In this document: positions 51,001 to 60,996 of the stretch, piece after piece
Layout: each line of letters starts with the position of its first letter
Position numbering within the stretch: the first letter of the stretch is position 1
Assembly (NCBI GenBank): GCA_034336665.1
Contig: JAPFBE010000002.1
Coordinates: 79,738,905-79,802,904, forward strand
Direction of reading: 5' to 3'
Source of the DNA: Luscinia megarhynchos
Lineage: Eukaryota > Chordata > Aves > Passeriformes > Turdidae
Length of the DNA: 64,000 nucleotides
Notes under the pieces: model-generated
What the model saw: the letters and a program-made list of their open reading frames with translations, nothing else
Told to the model about the DNA's origin: nothing
The model's database searches: none
Made by a program: the position numbers and the translations under genes

Positions 51001-54000
51001 TAGTTCTTCCCTTCCAATATTTTTAATTTTTATGTTACTGACCTTTTAAATCTATTATTATATCATAAATTAATAATAAAAAAATAGAGTATGGACTTAA
51101 GAGTCTTAGACAAGAAAGATTATTAAAAATATCAATGTTGTAAGGCATCAGTATGATTTACAGTTTCAGATACCTTAGTAAGATTCCTTTACAAGTCATG
51201 TAAGATTGATCTGTGTTACAGTTCATCCTAATTTTTTGCAAGATAAAAAGAAAATACAGACAGCAGCTTGAGATAGAGAACAACTCTTAAATTTGTTTCT
51301 CTTCACATAGTGTAGAAGAATACCTTGAAGCAACTGCATCTAGCTAGCTGTTGCTGTGATTAGGCTCTGTAAAGTCACTGTCATACTCATTATTTTAAAA
51401 ACTCCTCCACTTATCGAAAAAGTCTTTGTTTTTTCAGAAATACAGGAAATTACTATTTATATCATGATATCAAGAAGTGGATATATGTGTAGGGATTTTT
51501 TCATTTTTAAACTGAAAATGAGCACATGTAAAATAAGGCAATATTCCTGAAAAAAACCTTTTAATCTTTGTAGATGGACTTTCTTCAGCCGATCCAAGCT
51601 CTGATTGGAATGCACCAGCAGAAGAGTGGGGAAACTGGGTAGATGAAGAAAAAGTTGCTTCTGTTCCTCAGCGTGAAGTTAGATCTGATACTCAGAAGGT
51701 AAAAGGTGGTATTTTCTTCTTAGCTCCAAGATTTTGTACTTATCACTGCCATTTCTTAAAGTAACTTGAAAGGTAATGATAAAGGTAATCTTTCATCAGA
51801 GTTACACTGGTAAGAGTAGCGTGACTCTGTTTGCTCTGTACACAGAGAAGGAAAACACTGAATGTTACTGAGAAGAGATAAATCACTTAGCCCCATGTTA
51901 AACCTTTCTATCTTGCCATAATTATAAGGACTACATTTTCAGTATAGACTTGGAGGGTTTAGTTCTGTTTTTATAAATGCCTCTTGAAAATATTTAGTTC
52001 TCAGTATGAAAAACAACGTTTCTATGCCACTAGTTCCTGGTGGTCTGTTGCCTTTTCTATTCCCAACTCCTCTACCTGTGTTACCAGATAGCATGAAAAA
52101 GAATGTAGTTCTTTCCAAAATGAACTGAACAGATGACTGTGTTCATTTCCACTAGTATATGCAGTACCTTATAGCTATTAATTTATGTTTAGTCTATAGA
52201 AGGTATGTTTCATTGTCATTTTAAGTACTAAATACCTTCTGCTCACATGTGAAGATTTCAGATAACGAAAGAGAAAAAGCAGAGCCAATTCTTCAGAGTT
52301 CTACAAGTGGCAAATCCAAGAAAAAGAAGAAGAAAAAGAAGAAGCAGGGTGAAGAAGCTAACTCTCCTGCACAGGTAAAATCTGGATGGTTTAAAAGGCA
52401 ATTGCAAGGAATTCACAAAATTGCCTTATCTTTGGATTAATATCCTAATGTATCTTGAACAAAAATTATTTTTGGGGAAATTAATTTCTTTATGGAATTG
52501 GATTGCTTACAATTGTTTCTTAAGAGTTAAAGTAATTCTTATTTTACTATTATTTCTTTAATTTGTTGTGTTCATTAGGTTAACGTGGGCTAATTTGTAG
52601 TTTTGCTGGATTTATGAAAAGCACAACACAGAAAGTATTTATCCTGAGTTACTTATTTTCTCTCAGGTCTGGATTCTGTACTATAGGGATACTTCCAGGT
52701 GGAGTTGTCCTCTGCATAGGAAGCCTTTTCCTTATGTCCTTTGAATAACAGTTGCTTTGGTGATTATAGGTAGTTAGGAGAATGAAGGATACCAAAGTTT
52801 TTTCTTAAGCTTTCTTAAGTACAGTTATGTGAGAATATAATGGGGGTTTTTTTGAAGTACTGTTTTAATTTATGTGAAATAGTAAGTGCCAGTGCTTCAA
52901 ACTCTGAGTCAGATTTCAATGAGGGAAAGAGTATTTTCAAACTGAAGGTGGTTGGAGTTTTTTGTGTTACTTAAATAGCTTTTGAAGACTTTCATCGAAG
53001 CAGTTTTGTAAAAATAGCAAAAGCGGATTGCACTTCACATGGAAATTGCATCATGTTTGAATAGATGAAACAAGTACTTTACTAATGGGAGAAAGCTTTT
53101 AATAGCTCATGGTCAGAATGCATCCTACTTGTGTTTGTGACAGCCATTCATGGTTCATTGGGAGTTTTGCTTGGTTAGGAGCAGATTGAACTGCTAGTAT
53201 GTCACAGAAGCTACTGTTGTTGTAACAGTTTAGTAACTTCATTTGCCAGTCCTGCTTCAAACCCATTTAAAATTTGTATATCTATCCTCTGAAAATGGAA
53301 TGCTTTCATTTAAACATCTTCATCTTTCTCATTGAGTTCACACCCATTTCATGTTCACACTCACTCACTTAATGACTTCAGTATTTTTTCAAGGCAATAG
53401 AAACTAAATGAAGAGCTTGGAGTAAGCCAGTATGTGTTTCTTCCTGTCAGGAATCAACATTAGGCTGTGACTGCATTTTCATAAGGACATAGGTGTTTCC
53501 AGTTTAAACTCAGAGACCTCTTCACAACCACAGGATTCTTCTTTTGACACGAACAAGTGTAACCACTCTAATTTCACATTTAAAATGAAAACTTTCCACT
53601 TAGATTGTCTAAGGAGTAAAGGTTTAGACTCTTGGATACTTAGGATATATTTTCAATTTCTTTACAGGCCTTATGGCAAACTAAACTGGGTTGCAAAAAT
53701 ATAAAAGTATAATAAGGATAGAAAACTATACAAGCTTGCGTTTTAAAACTTGTAACAAAACATAGAACTGAGAGCAGTCAAGTGTCATCGTGATACTTTT
53801 GCAAAGTGTTTAGAGTAAATTCACTTTAATTTCACATTCTTATAGTTTAACAGGAGTATGAAGTGCAGTTCCTTCTGAGATTAGGATTTTTGTTAGTAAA
53901 TTGCATGAAGCATCCTGCTTTCTGGGCTTTATTGGATTCTGTGGGTATTTTTTTATTATGTTGTTCTGTGTTTTGAGTGTTAGCATAGGCTAGTATGAGT

Positions 54001-57000
54001 CCACTACTTCAGTTATTCTTTTTGATAGATTTTTTGAGTTATAGAAGCTGATTATGGCAACAAAATGCATTCACAGGGGAGAAGAGTCAGAACTTGACTG
54101 CAAACACAGGCTCTTCTTTTTTCCCCTCCCACTCCCCTTTTTGTAGGATGCTGAAGAACTGGATAGAGAAGCTGGAGAGCAATTTCAGGCGGATACCTCA
54201 AAAGTTCAAGCACAGCAGGAAAGAGCTTTTTCTTTGAAGACTATAAATACTAGTGAACCAGCTAAGGTAGGGATGCAAAATTTGATTTGTGTTAGAATTT
54301 GATTTGGACGTGCTCAAGTCATTTGACACATTAATTTGTGTAGACAAGGTTACAGTGAGAATACTGTTTCAGGCTGTACATTTATGAATGTAAAGATAAC
54401 TGAACAGTTGAATTTTAGGTAGAGGTCAGTTTTTAAAAATATGTCTGCTCTGAAAAGCAGTATCTTCCAAATCAATAGTAACTTTCTTAACTGACAAGGT
54501 ACTTTCTTCTTTGAATATTCAAGCAATGGTTTAAAACTAAGAAAACCTAAGAACTAAAAGGTCTGAGCATGAGACTAGTGGCATATTCTGCTGTTATATT
54601 GCAACAGAATGAAGTGTTACAAACTTAATATATTCTGACTTAAATGGAGTCTAAAATTGATTTTTGATAGCTGTACTGAGCTTAATGACTGAATAAGAAA
54701 AGGTTTTATTTGAACCAATTCACAAACTCTTAGCTTCAGCTCACAGTTGAAACTTACTCTAGAGAGTACAAAATCTCTTTCAGCCTTTCTCCAAATAGCA
54801 GCTTAATACTGCTACCCTACAAAGCATCACATTCTAGGAAGGTGTAAAATGTTTAATATTTCTAGTGCTTTGATTTTTGTTTTTTATTTCCATAAAGAGT
54901 GAACAATGCTAGTGACACAGAGTCTGTCAGAATACTGAGTTTTAATACTGCTAAGCATTAAATAAAAATACTGAGGTTGTAAAAGTCAAATGAAAACATT
55001 AGAATGACATCTTTTATAAGAGGCTGCAAGTCACCAAATAAAAAGTACATAAGTCCTTTTTTGGTTGAAAATGTCTTGAAAAGCACATTCAGACATACTT
55101 AAGCCTTACTTTAAATACCCTACATCTGAGTAGAGCTTTACTGCAGTTATTTACTACAACTGATTCATTCAGATCAGTTCAATCTTAAATCAAGGTTGGC
55201 AACGGCTGCCTGTTGTATCTAACTAGTGTATTGTTGGGTTTCGTGGTGGTTTTTTTGAAGCTATATTTGTGTATGCAAGTTGCCTGTGTATGCAAGTGGC
55301 TTTATTCGTGGAAGTGTGAGATTTTATTTTATTTTAGAAGCTCTAGTTGAAAATGTGCAGACAGAAAACTTGGATTGTGATGTCAGGGTGGCAGGTTTTT
55401 GACTTCTAGAAAAAGGCATAATAGTGCATCCTGGAAGATTGTAGCTTCTGCTATTCAGAAATCTAAATTGATTTGAAAAATATCTGCAGTTAATTTTTTT
55501 TTTTTGCACAAGCCGTCAGCACTGCCAAAGTACAAGTCCAGTTCAGTAGATTTTGCTCAGTGCTTTACTGTTTATAATCACACCCAGCTTCCTAGATGAT
55601 TTGATGGCATCAGCATCTCATGCAGACCTACACTGTGCTGTTTTTTCAGGGGCTTGAGGGCTTCTGTTATTCTTGAATCTTAAATTCAATCTTTATATAT
55701 GTCTGTGTACAGCTGTGTAAGTGGTAACTGTGAAACAAGATATGTTCTGTATTAAACTTGGTGTAGGGGCAAAGGACAAATGAAATTATGACTAATATTC
55801 CCTGGAACTGAAGTTGATAAAGGACAAGTTGTGAATTGTTGTATCTGACAGTGCAGATGGTCTGTCAGTCTTTATCAAGTCTCCTTGACATCAAACCTGG
55901 CTTCATTGTAATTTCACACATGCAAAGATGCCTTCAGATATTGACTTGGCTGTTGTAAAACGTTTTAGACACAGTCTGTGATTAATGTGTGAAATGGATG
56001 ACTTGAGTTTCCAAGGTAGGTAGTTTAATCTTAGGCAAATGCTCCAAACCATGAGAATGAAATATAGGGAAGAATAAACTGAGTACAAACAATTAGTATT
56101 CAGTATATCCTCAGAAACAGCTGAAGGTTGAACCTTGTCTTTCACATCACAGTATCTGGTGATGCTATTTCCCCCATGTTGTACATTGGGCTGCATTTAA
56201 TCTGCAGGCACAAGTTTTAAATGGGGAGAGATACTTGGAAAAACAAGTAGCAGTTTGACAAGTCACTACTTCAATATTGAAGTTATATGCATAGAATTAT
56301 GCATATAACTATTTATATTATCAAATAGGCTTTATTTGTTGTTTCAGGCCGCCTTTCTGAATTAGCAGAGAATATCCTATCAAAGAGTACCCATTTTTTA
56401 AAGTTTTCATCCCTACCCACTTTCCTGTATCCAAAATTCAGACAGAAGTATTTCCAGATAGTGCTGTATGTGTTTGTATCATTACGTTTGCAGTAACACT
56501 GGACGGTGTAACACTCAAGTTGCAACATGTTTCTTAGTCAACCTGAGACAGAGGCACTATTAAAATCATAATTGAGTTGCTTTACCTGCTGGTCAAGTGT
56601 GACTGCCCTAACAAAACTGTAATACTAATAGTTACCTGAATTGTTTACCTCACACTAGAAGCTTTATGTACTCCTTTTATTTTGGAAATCACAGTTTAAG
56701 TTGATTTATTTGTGCAGCTGATGATTGCTAACTATTTGACAACATTAGAATTGGCTAAGCTTGGAATTCCTGTAGTATAGGAATTCATTTTATCAGCATG
56801 GTTGATGTATAAAAAACATTTGAGATTACTAATTTTTCAGTGAATGGAGAAAAATACTGCAGTAATGGATATTAAAAAATCTTATTTCAGTTCATGTGTA
56901 AGAGCACAGCAAACTATTCATGAAAGGTTAGAGAACTGTATCCTTTAAATTCATGTGTTGGGTTTTTTCAATTAAAGCTGTTTAATTTCTTCCTTAGTAT

Positions 57001-59847
57001 GATACGATTAAACAAGAAATTTGTATTGTTTTGCTCTCTTGAATGTTCTGACTGAATTTTTGAGATGATTACATTACAGTGATAGAAGCAGTACAAACTG
57101 GTGACTATGATGTAGGATCTGTACATCTGCATCCAGGGATGTAGACTTCACTGTTTGGGTCTTCACAGGTCTTGGTTGTTGTGACACAGCAACAGCTATG
57201 ATTTCTTAATAGTCTTAAAGTTTGGGGTTTATTGCTTGGCTGAGACACTGTGTTCCAATACATTCTTTTTTGAAGCCTTTTGTCATTTGGTGACTTGCTG
57301 TGGGATCTTCTGTTTTTTATATTCAGGCTTTCCTATTGGAATGTTGAAGTGTATTTTTCCTGTTTTGCTGTAATTTTAATTACAATAAGGGCTACACACC
57401 AGAACAGTTACATTTTATCTCTGTAGTGGGAATCTTCAAAATCAAGTAGGTAATTGAAAAATACTACAACTACCTTTTACTTGGCAGTTATTTTTGCAGT
57501 AAGTTCCACTGAAATACTTGCTGACTGTGCTCGTCAATATTTGTTACTCTAGAAGCAGAGTGTTTAGAATGGTTTGTAGGAATGACTGGAGATGCTTTTT
57601 GTTTGATTTGTTTGGGGTTTGAGTTATCTATTTAGTCCTGTTTAACTTGCCTGCTTACCTTGCAACCAAATGCATGTGTGTCACTGTTTCACATTTCTGT
57701 TGAATATTCTATAATCTTTTTAGGGTCTTGGTGATTTATAAATTGGTCTCTCTCTTTGCATATGCTGTATTTTAAAAGTTAGTGTTGTTTATCTTTGCTT
57801 ATATGCAATTAAAAATTTGCCACTGGATGGCAGTCATAGTATTACAGGCTCAACTTTAAATTTTTAAAGATTTTAATATTGGTTTAATTTTTCAATGCTA
57901 TCTTCTCAGCAGCTGTTAAGTATACTGCTGAAATAACACCATATAAGAGTTTTTACTTTTGTATTGCTTAAAAAACTTTTGGAAATTCTTATTTTTCTTT
58001 CTCAAATAGTCTGAGGAGGCTCCTTCACTTGCTGTTTCTACTGAGCCATCTGTAATTGTATCAGAGAGTAATTCTGACAAGATCGCTTCCCAAGTGCCAC
58101 AGATGCTGCAAGAGACAGATGTTTCTAGTCCCAATATTAAGCAAAACAGTGTGCCTCCTCCACAGAGTAAGTATCTCAGTGCAGTTTATCTGAAGTTAGG
58201 ATGTACCTTTTCCCCATAGAGTGTAGTGAGAATGCTTTGCCCTGGGGTTTGAGTTTGAAGTGCCGTATCAGAGCATTGTGTATCTTACTTATACAACTTG
58301 CCATATTTTTAGCTTCTTGAAGTTAAAAGCACCTTGATATATTTCTTTTCATCGTGAGGAAAAATTGGCTTCATATGCTTGGATGACTAAAAATGTCTGT
58401 TGGGTTTGTCCAGCCCTTAACAGACATTTGGATTTACTCATCACCATGGAGACTGAAGCTCCATGCTGTGACTTAAAGAGTTCTGTGTACACTGTTTCAA
58501 AGGGCTGTTTGCAGGTCTTCCGTGGAAAACAGATGGTTATTGATATTACAGTTGACAGAGTATTTAGCTACCAGAAATTTGGGGAAAAATACAAATAATT
58601 CAATTTTCGTCTTACTGAGGTCTTTCGATTTCTCAATTTAGCTCATTAGCATCATCTTCCATATGCTTCCATATGTTCCCCCAGAGGGAAATAGTTGCTT
58701 ATTTGGGAGGAGAAAGGTGTTAGGTGGAGGTTTTTTGTAGTCTAACAGCACATAGATCAGGCTTAATTGCTGAAGGTACATTGTTTTTTGAAAATGTGCA
58801 GTGCCCAGGAATGTCAAATGAACCCTCTGTTGTACTTGACAAAAGTGTTCGTATTCACAAGTATTTGAGTACTTGAGAAAAGTACTCGCACAGTAAAACA
58901 GGAAATTTGGAAAGGGAAGTGAGGATGTGAAAGGTACTGCCTGGAAAAAAAGTTGTTTTGATTCAGATTCTTTAATAATATTAATAAATACTGACAATCC
59001 ATAATAAGTTGCTGGCTAAGTGCTAAAGTACTAAATAAGTTTTTAATGACTGCAGAAGAAACATGATTACTTAATAATTACAAAATCTCATTCAGCTGCA
59101 TTAATTGGCTTCTTGGTTTTGAATGCATGAAACAATGGAATATTTCAAGTCAATGTATCAACTTAGAACTTTTTGTTCTGGTTCTAAAATATTAAATCTT
59201 TAGACATTGATTCATGCCTCAGCGATTGAAAGAACATCTCTTAGGTTCAGTATGTACAATATTTAAGATTATTTACCACTTCTGGCAGCCACCATGCTTT
59301 AAGGCAGTCTGTTTTATATAGTGCTTCTGTATTGGATTATGGATTCCATGTAACCACATGCATCTTTACATAGTTCAATACTTTAAAAAATATTCTTCTG
59401 ACATGTCACATATCTAGTGGTTAAGAGCAGTGTAATCTGGTAAAAGTGAACATTTAATGTCAATTGTGTACATGTACATTATTTCTAGTAGGCCAGAAAA
59501 TAACAATGACTCTACTGTAAATAATACATTTGCAAAATGAATGCCATTTGTGTACAACTCTTAAGTATTTCTGGGGTAGAAAAGTAGGATGAAATTAGCA
59601 AGCATTGTTTTAAGTGCATTTCAAATGAAATTATTTTAATTTGAAGCAGAGGAATAAAACTTCTAGTTGATTGATCTGAATCACTGTAATAATACAGTGT
59701 GTGTTATGGGATTTTAAAAGCCAATTCTGTGTAAATGTTCTCAGTCCTAACACTATAATTATGTTATGTTTTTTAGCAAAGTCTGAAGAAAGCTGGGAAT
59801 CTCCCAAACAAGTTAAAAAGAAGAAAAAAGCAAGAAGGGAAACGTGA
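29598..59847 (+). CDS. MTDH: MTDH (metadherin / LYRIC / AEG-1), full coding span, 13 exons
   Basis: MTDH is a membrane-anchored, mostly disordered scaffold found at the ER, cell junctions and nucleus. It binds SND1 and NF-kB p65 and influences RNA handling, survival signalling and cancer progression. I joined exons 29598-30002, 35857-35961, 40186-40267, 40667-40846, 42256-42324, 44735-44986, 47557-47643, 49409-49507, 51574-51698, 52255-52374, 54147-54266, 58010-58166 and 59777-59847. They total 1872 nt, or 623 residues, against 582 for human. All introns are GT-AG and phases match. Residues 50-71 are the membrane segment. W438 and W445 correspond to human SND1-binding W394 and W401. Residues 490-498 are nine lysines (a nuclear localisation signal), and the basic C-terminus ends RRET. 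Main differences from human are an extra exon 7, a five-residue insert in exon 6 and a shortened stretch at the start of exon 12. Identification is from remembered family sequence, not a search. Confidence 0.97.
30003..35856 (+). other. MTDH: MTDH intron 1
   Basis: Intron of 5854 bp. It begins in the CpG island (to about 30200) and then becomes AT-rich unique sequence. It has T-runs near 31298-31308 and 32620-32650 and a perfect 16-bp inverted repeat at 35519-35556. I see no recognisable transposon and no credible extra exon. Confidence 0.8.
35519..35556. repeat. Perfect 16-bp hairpin in MTDH intron 1
   Basis: Arm 35519-35534 (CTGTAGCTGTTCTGAA) is the exact reverse complement of 35541-35556, with a 6-nt loop TCAGCT between. 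A perfect 16-bp stem with a loop this short is not expected by chance in 64 kb. It could be a remnant of a small inverted-repeat transposon or a structured RNA element in the intron. It is shorter than a normal microRNA precursor, which needs about 22 paired bases per arm. Confidence 0.85.
35857..35961 (+). CDS. MTDH: MTDH coding exon 2
   Basis: Encodes residues 136-170, PNGRSFLDVSEDEVIQTVRK to KKNEK, corresponding to PNGRTVEVAEEE...DKKNEK in human. It lies in the region reported to interact with NF-kB p65. The acceptor is ACACAG and the donor GTTAGT. Exon length is 105 nt, phase 0 at both ends. Confidence 0.95.
35962..40185 (+). other. MTDH: MTDH intron 2
   Basis: Intron of 4224 bp with one CR1 3' end at 36775-36980 and a (TG/TA) run near 37685-37720. 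The open frame at 37996-38262 has no recognisable domain. Otherwise nothing notable. Confidence 0.8.
36775..36980 (+). mobile_element. CR1 LINE 3' end in MTDH intron 2
   Basis: The string 'gtgagagtggtgaggcactggaacgggttgctcagggaagttg...' followed by 'catccctggaagtgttcaaggctgggctggatggggctttgagcaccctggtc' and 'ggttggaactagatgatctttaag...cttccaaccc' is the standard CR1 3' end, and it finishes near 'ttccatgatt'. It is short, 5'-truncated, moderately diverged and in the same orientation as the gene. Confidence 0.9.
40186..40267 (+). CDS. MTDH: MTDH coding exon 3
   Basis: Encodes residues 171-197 plus one base, a lysine-rich stretch TKKKKKSKGD followed by SRLDGKEVDE, matching human KKSKSDAK...SRHDGKEVDEG. 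The acceptor is TTCTAG and the donor GTACTG. It exits in phase 1. Confidence 0.94.
40667..40846 (+). CDS. MTDH: MTDH coding exon 4
   Basis: Encodes residues 198-257. The conserved opening GAWETKISNREKRQQRKRDK is nearly identical to human. The later part, IENTVTVSIEQLMPTPSLPA, is more diverged. The acceptor is TTTTAG and the donor GTATGG. At 180 nt it has phase 1 at both ends, and it is separated from exon 3 by the shortest intron of the gene (399 bp). Confidence 0.95.
42256..42324 (+). CDS. MTDH: MTDH coding exon 5
   Basis: A 69-nt exon encoding about residues 258-280 (GDALLNAQINSSKPAKGESS and IPQ), corresponding to GDSHLNVQVSNFKSGKGDS in human. The acceptor is ATCAG and the donor GTAAAA. 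Phase is 1 at both ends, so it could be skipped in frame. Confidence 0.92.
43130..43366 (+). mobile_element. Highly decayed CR1-like 3' end in MTDH intron 5
   Basis: The order 'gggaggacaggaggcagtaatcaagtt...' then 'gaggaaaaaagttcttaatgagattgtcc' and finally 'gtgggactaggtgactttgagagattcttttcaatcttcagttttctgtgattt' follows the CR1 3' layout, but with heavy divergence and deletions. Orientation is the same as the gene. The ends are approximate. Confidence 0.5.
44735..44986 (+). CDS. MTDH: MTDH coding exon 6, with 5-residue insert
   Basis: Encodes about residues 281-364: VSPGLSESHTVNGGSWNEKS, then SSQIGVGEEKWTSV, GKRKTETLAWGQDTGDAN and GKDWG, all clearly matching mammalian MTDH. After KDWG the bird protein has VSLVG before RPWKERSLF, where human reads KDWGRSWSDRSIF, so five residues are extra. 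The extra DNA contains GTGTAAGC, a possible alternative donor at 44933 in the same phase. The acceptor is TTTAAG and the donor GTAAGC. Phase is 1 at both ends. Confidence 0.95.
45576..46205 (-). mobile_element. Solo LTR of an endogenous retrovirus, antisense in MTDH intron 6
   Basis: Read on the - strand, the block begins with a region like 'tgtgcagattatggctggggtaggg', has a TATA box (TATATAAAGC, about 45964-45973 on the + strand) and later a possible poly(A) signal (ATTAAA in CCTATTAAACTGG, about 45793-45805), giving the U3-R-U5 order of an LTR. The + strand reads TGTAACATGG at its left end and finishes near GCACA at 46205. The interior, 'ttctccttctgattgtctcc' on the - strand, resembles a common songbird LTR as I remember it. 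No internal viral genes are present, so it is a solo LTR. A target-site duplication is not clear, so the ends may be off by some bases. Confidence 0.75.
46455..47040 (+). mobile_element. Decayed CR1 LINE fragment in MTDH intron 6
   Basis: The sequence 'actagtgctttcaacactgtctctcacagt' and 'tgtcctgtttatcatctttataagtgatctggag' matches the CR1 reverse-transcriptase region (VLFIIFISDLEEA in the 46532-46744 frame), followed by the downstream CR1 layout to about 47040. Many stops, frameshifts and deletions are present. The 3'-most CR1 segment is missing. Orientation is the same as the gene. Confidence 0.85.
47557..47643 (+). CDS. MTDH: MTDH coding exon 7, probable cassette exon
   Basis: This 87-nt exon (29 codons) encodes AAWNVDARINTSEQNSTSFS followed by SFGLTPGVS. 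It has a strong pyrimidine tract and CCACAG acceptor and a GTATGT donor, phase 1 at both ends. Skipping it joins exon 6 to exon 8 as FTPI-G-SNSESVSQ, which matches the canonical mammalian junction SGIGSTAEPVSQ. The exon is absent from the canonical human protein as I remember it. Its open frame, good splice sites and MTDH-like composition argue that it is real. Whether it is constitutive or alternative cannot be told from genomic sequence. Confidence 0.82.
47855..47945 (+). mobile_element. Short CR1 3' tail in MTDH intron 7
   Basis: The string 'aggtgatctttaaggtatgttctaacccaaatcattctatgatttt' is the terminal part of a CR1 element with the typical 'attctatgattttgtgatt' end. It is about 90 bp, 5'-truncated and in the same orientation as the gene, 210 bp after cassette exon 7. 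Confidence 0.8.
49409..49507 (+). CDS. MTDH: MTDH coding exon 8
   Basis: Encodes about residues 394-426, SNSESVSQAGTSDFQWDLSH to DDEWSGL, corresponding to STAEPVSQSTTSDYQWDVSR...IDDEWSGL in human. The acceptor is TTTCAG and the donor GTATGT, which puts the exon end at 49507. The following Asn codon is split (A|AT). At 99 nt it has phase 1 at both ends. The surrounding open frame 49297-49521 reads through both splice sites and is not itself a gene. Confidence 0.95.
51574..51698 (+). CDS. MTDH: MTDH coding exon 9: SND1-binding segment
   Basis: Encodes residues 427-468. The core DPSSDWNAPAEEWGNWVDEE is almost identical to human DPNSDWNAPAEEWGNWVDEE. W438 and W445 match human W394 and W401, the two tryptophans that insert into pockets of SND1. 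The later part, VASVPQREVRSDTQK, is diverged. The acceptor is TTTGTAG and the donor GTAAAA. It enters in phase 1 and exits in phase 0. Confidence 0.97.
52255..52374 (+). CDS. MTDH: MTDH coding exon 10: polylysine nuclear localisation signal
   Basis: Encodes residues 469-508, ISDNEREKAEPILQSSTSGK, then S and nine lysines at 490-498, then QGEEANSPAQ. Human has GKSKKKKKKKKKQGEDNS at the same place, a known lysine-rich nuclear localisation signal that is also reported to be ubiquitin-modified. The acceptor (CATGTGAAG) has a weak pyrimidine tract. The donor is GTAAAA. It is 120 nt, phase 0 at both ends. Confidence 0.95.
54147..54266 (+). CDS. MTDH: MTDH coding exon 11
   Basis: Encodes residues 509-548, DAEELDREAGEQFQADTSKV, then QAQQERAFSLKTINTSEPAK. 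AFSLKTISTSDPA in human is the clearest match. The acceptor has a long pyrimidine tract (TTTTTGTAG) and the donor is GTAGGG. It is 120 nt, phase 0 at both ends, so exons 10 and 11 are each skippable in frame. Confidence 0.95.
54267..58009 (+). other. MTDH: MTDH intron 11
   Basis: Intron of 3743 bp of AT-rich sequence with no recognised mobile element. It contains a perfect inverted repeat at 56281-56310 (13-bp arms, 4-nt loop). I looked for an extra exon encoding the residues that human has here (VLVKNSQPIK) and did not find one. Confidence 0.75.
56281..56310. repeat. Perfect 13-bp hairpin in MTDH intron 11
   Basis: Arm 56281-56293 (AGTTATATGCATA) pairs exactly with 56298-56310 around a GAAT loop. 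It contains two ATGCAT motifs. The AT-rich composition makes chance formation more likely than for the intron 1 hairpin. It may be a small transposon remnant or cruciform-prone sequence. Confidence 0.7.
58010..58166 (+). CDS. MTDH: MTDH coding exon 12
   Basis: Encodes residues 549-600 plus one base: SEEAPSLAVSTEPSVIVSES, NSDKIASQVPQMLQETD and KQNSVPPPQ. Human reads TLPPATSTEPSVILSKSDSD...KQNSVPPSQ. Upstream of STEPSV the bird protein is about seven residues shorter than human. An in-frame TAG directly precedes the exon, so it cannot extend further 5'. The acceptor is CAAATAG and the donor GTAAGT. It enters in phase 0 and exits in phase 1. Confidence 0.94.
59777..59847 (+). CDS. MTDH: MTDH coding exon 13 and stop
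   Basis: Encodes the C-terminus TKSEESWESPKQVKKKKKAR and RET, followed by TGA at 59845-59847. It is nearly identical to human TKSETSWESPKQIKKKKKARRET and carries the C-terminal nuclear localisation signal. The acceptor is TTTTTTAG. Confidence 0.97.
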
Positions 59848-60443
59848 ACTTCCTGAAATGGACATGTGTTGCTGAATATTGTCATGAAGATTATGCTGTT
59901 TATGCAATAATTTGTGAACATGTACAGAATTTTATATAAATTTCAAACCATTTTTAAAAACAGAACTGCTGTGAACACAAACATCTTTAAAAAGGAATCA
60001 AATGAAAGTAACTTTATGATATAGCAAACAGAACATGCTACATTTGAAAGACATTCTGAAGAGTCTGTTTTTCCAACTTTTGGAGAGAGATCTTAAGTTA
60101 AACTGGTTTTACAACACAGTGCCCTGTTTACAACAGATAATACTCTCATCTACAGCTGTGGATAAAAGATTAATTTCAAGAAAGGATTTTCTGTAAAAAT
60201 AATCGTCTGTACAATAGTGGGTGTTTCTTGCCTCTCTTACGAGTGATGCATTAGAAGCACAGAATGTCAACCATTTGAATTTGTTTCATGCCTAAATCGA
60301 AGTGCTTTGATTAAATACATAATCTGCCATATCTTTACAGTAAGCTGGTTAGCGAGTCTGCTAGCTATTGCAGGAATCACAAGTGCAAATCATTAATCAT
60401 TTGTGCAGTCAAACCTTCATGGTTTATTATATGAAGTTAACAC

Positions 60444-60449
60444 AATAAA
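60444..60449 (+). terminator. MTDH: First AATAAA poly(A) signal after MTDH stop
   Basis: The hexamer lies 597 nt after the stop codon, in CACAATAAAACTG. It is followed within 30-60 nt by T- and TG-rich sequence (GGGTTAAAAGTTTGAGAATGTG), as expected downstream of a cleavage site. Confidence 0.5.
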
Positions 60450-60990
60450 ACTGCTTTGGGTTAAAAGTTTGAGAATGTGATTTGAAACTTGAGTATGGTT
60501 CATGAAGTTATTTTTTATAATGTCTATTACCTTACTTGAATTATTGAAGATAACAGTATATTTTTAAGAATGCAGTAATGTGCATAAAATTGGTTATCTT
60601 TTTAATTTCCTACATTCTTGGTTGATTCAGAATCCCACCTAAATAATGTATTCTTTCAACTTCTAAACTTATGAAATTAACTGAAATCAAACTTTTCCTT
60701 CTCCTAACACTTGTTAACTTTCCATACCCAATTCTATTGTCTGTATTAGTAAAACTCTCAACAAAGCAAAGTGAATTTTTCACTGACAAATTACTTGGAT
60801 TTCAAAGATCTGTTGGAGAACTGGAGTAGCTTCAGACAGCTTTAATTGACATTGTCAAAAACAGTTATCAGGAACACATTTTTTTACTGCCTTAACCTGT
60901 AGTATGTAGAATGTGTCTAGACTTCTGGACAGGAGTTAGTGTTTTTATATTAAAAAAATAATAAAAATTATGCAAGTAAAGCAGTTGTAA

Positions 60991-60996
60991 AATAAA
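60991..60996 (+). terminator. MTDH: AATAAA poly(A) signal, possible major MTDH 3' end
   Basis: This hexamer is close to another AATAAA at 60960-60965. The following 40-60 nt contain a GTGTTGTCATTTTC stretch that could serve as a downstream element. Which signal is used cannot be decided from sequence alone. Confidence 0.45.
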
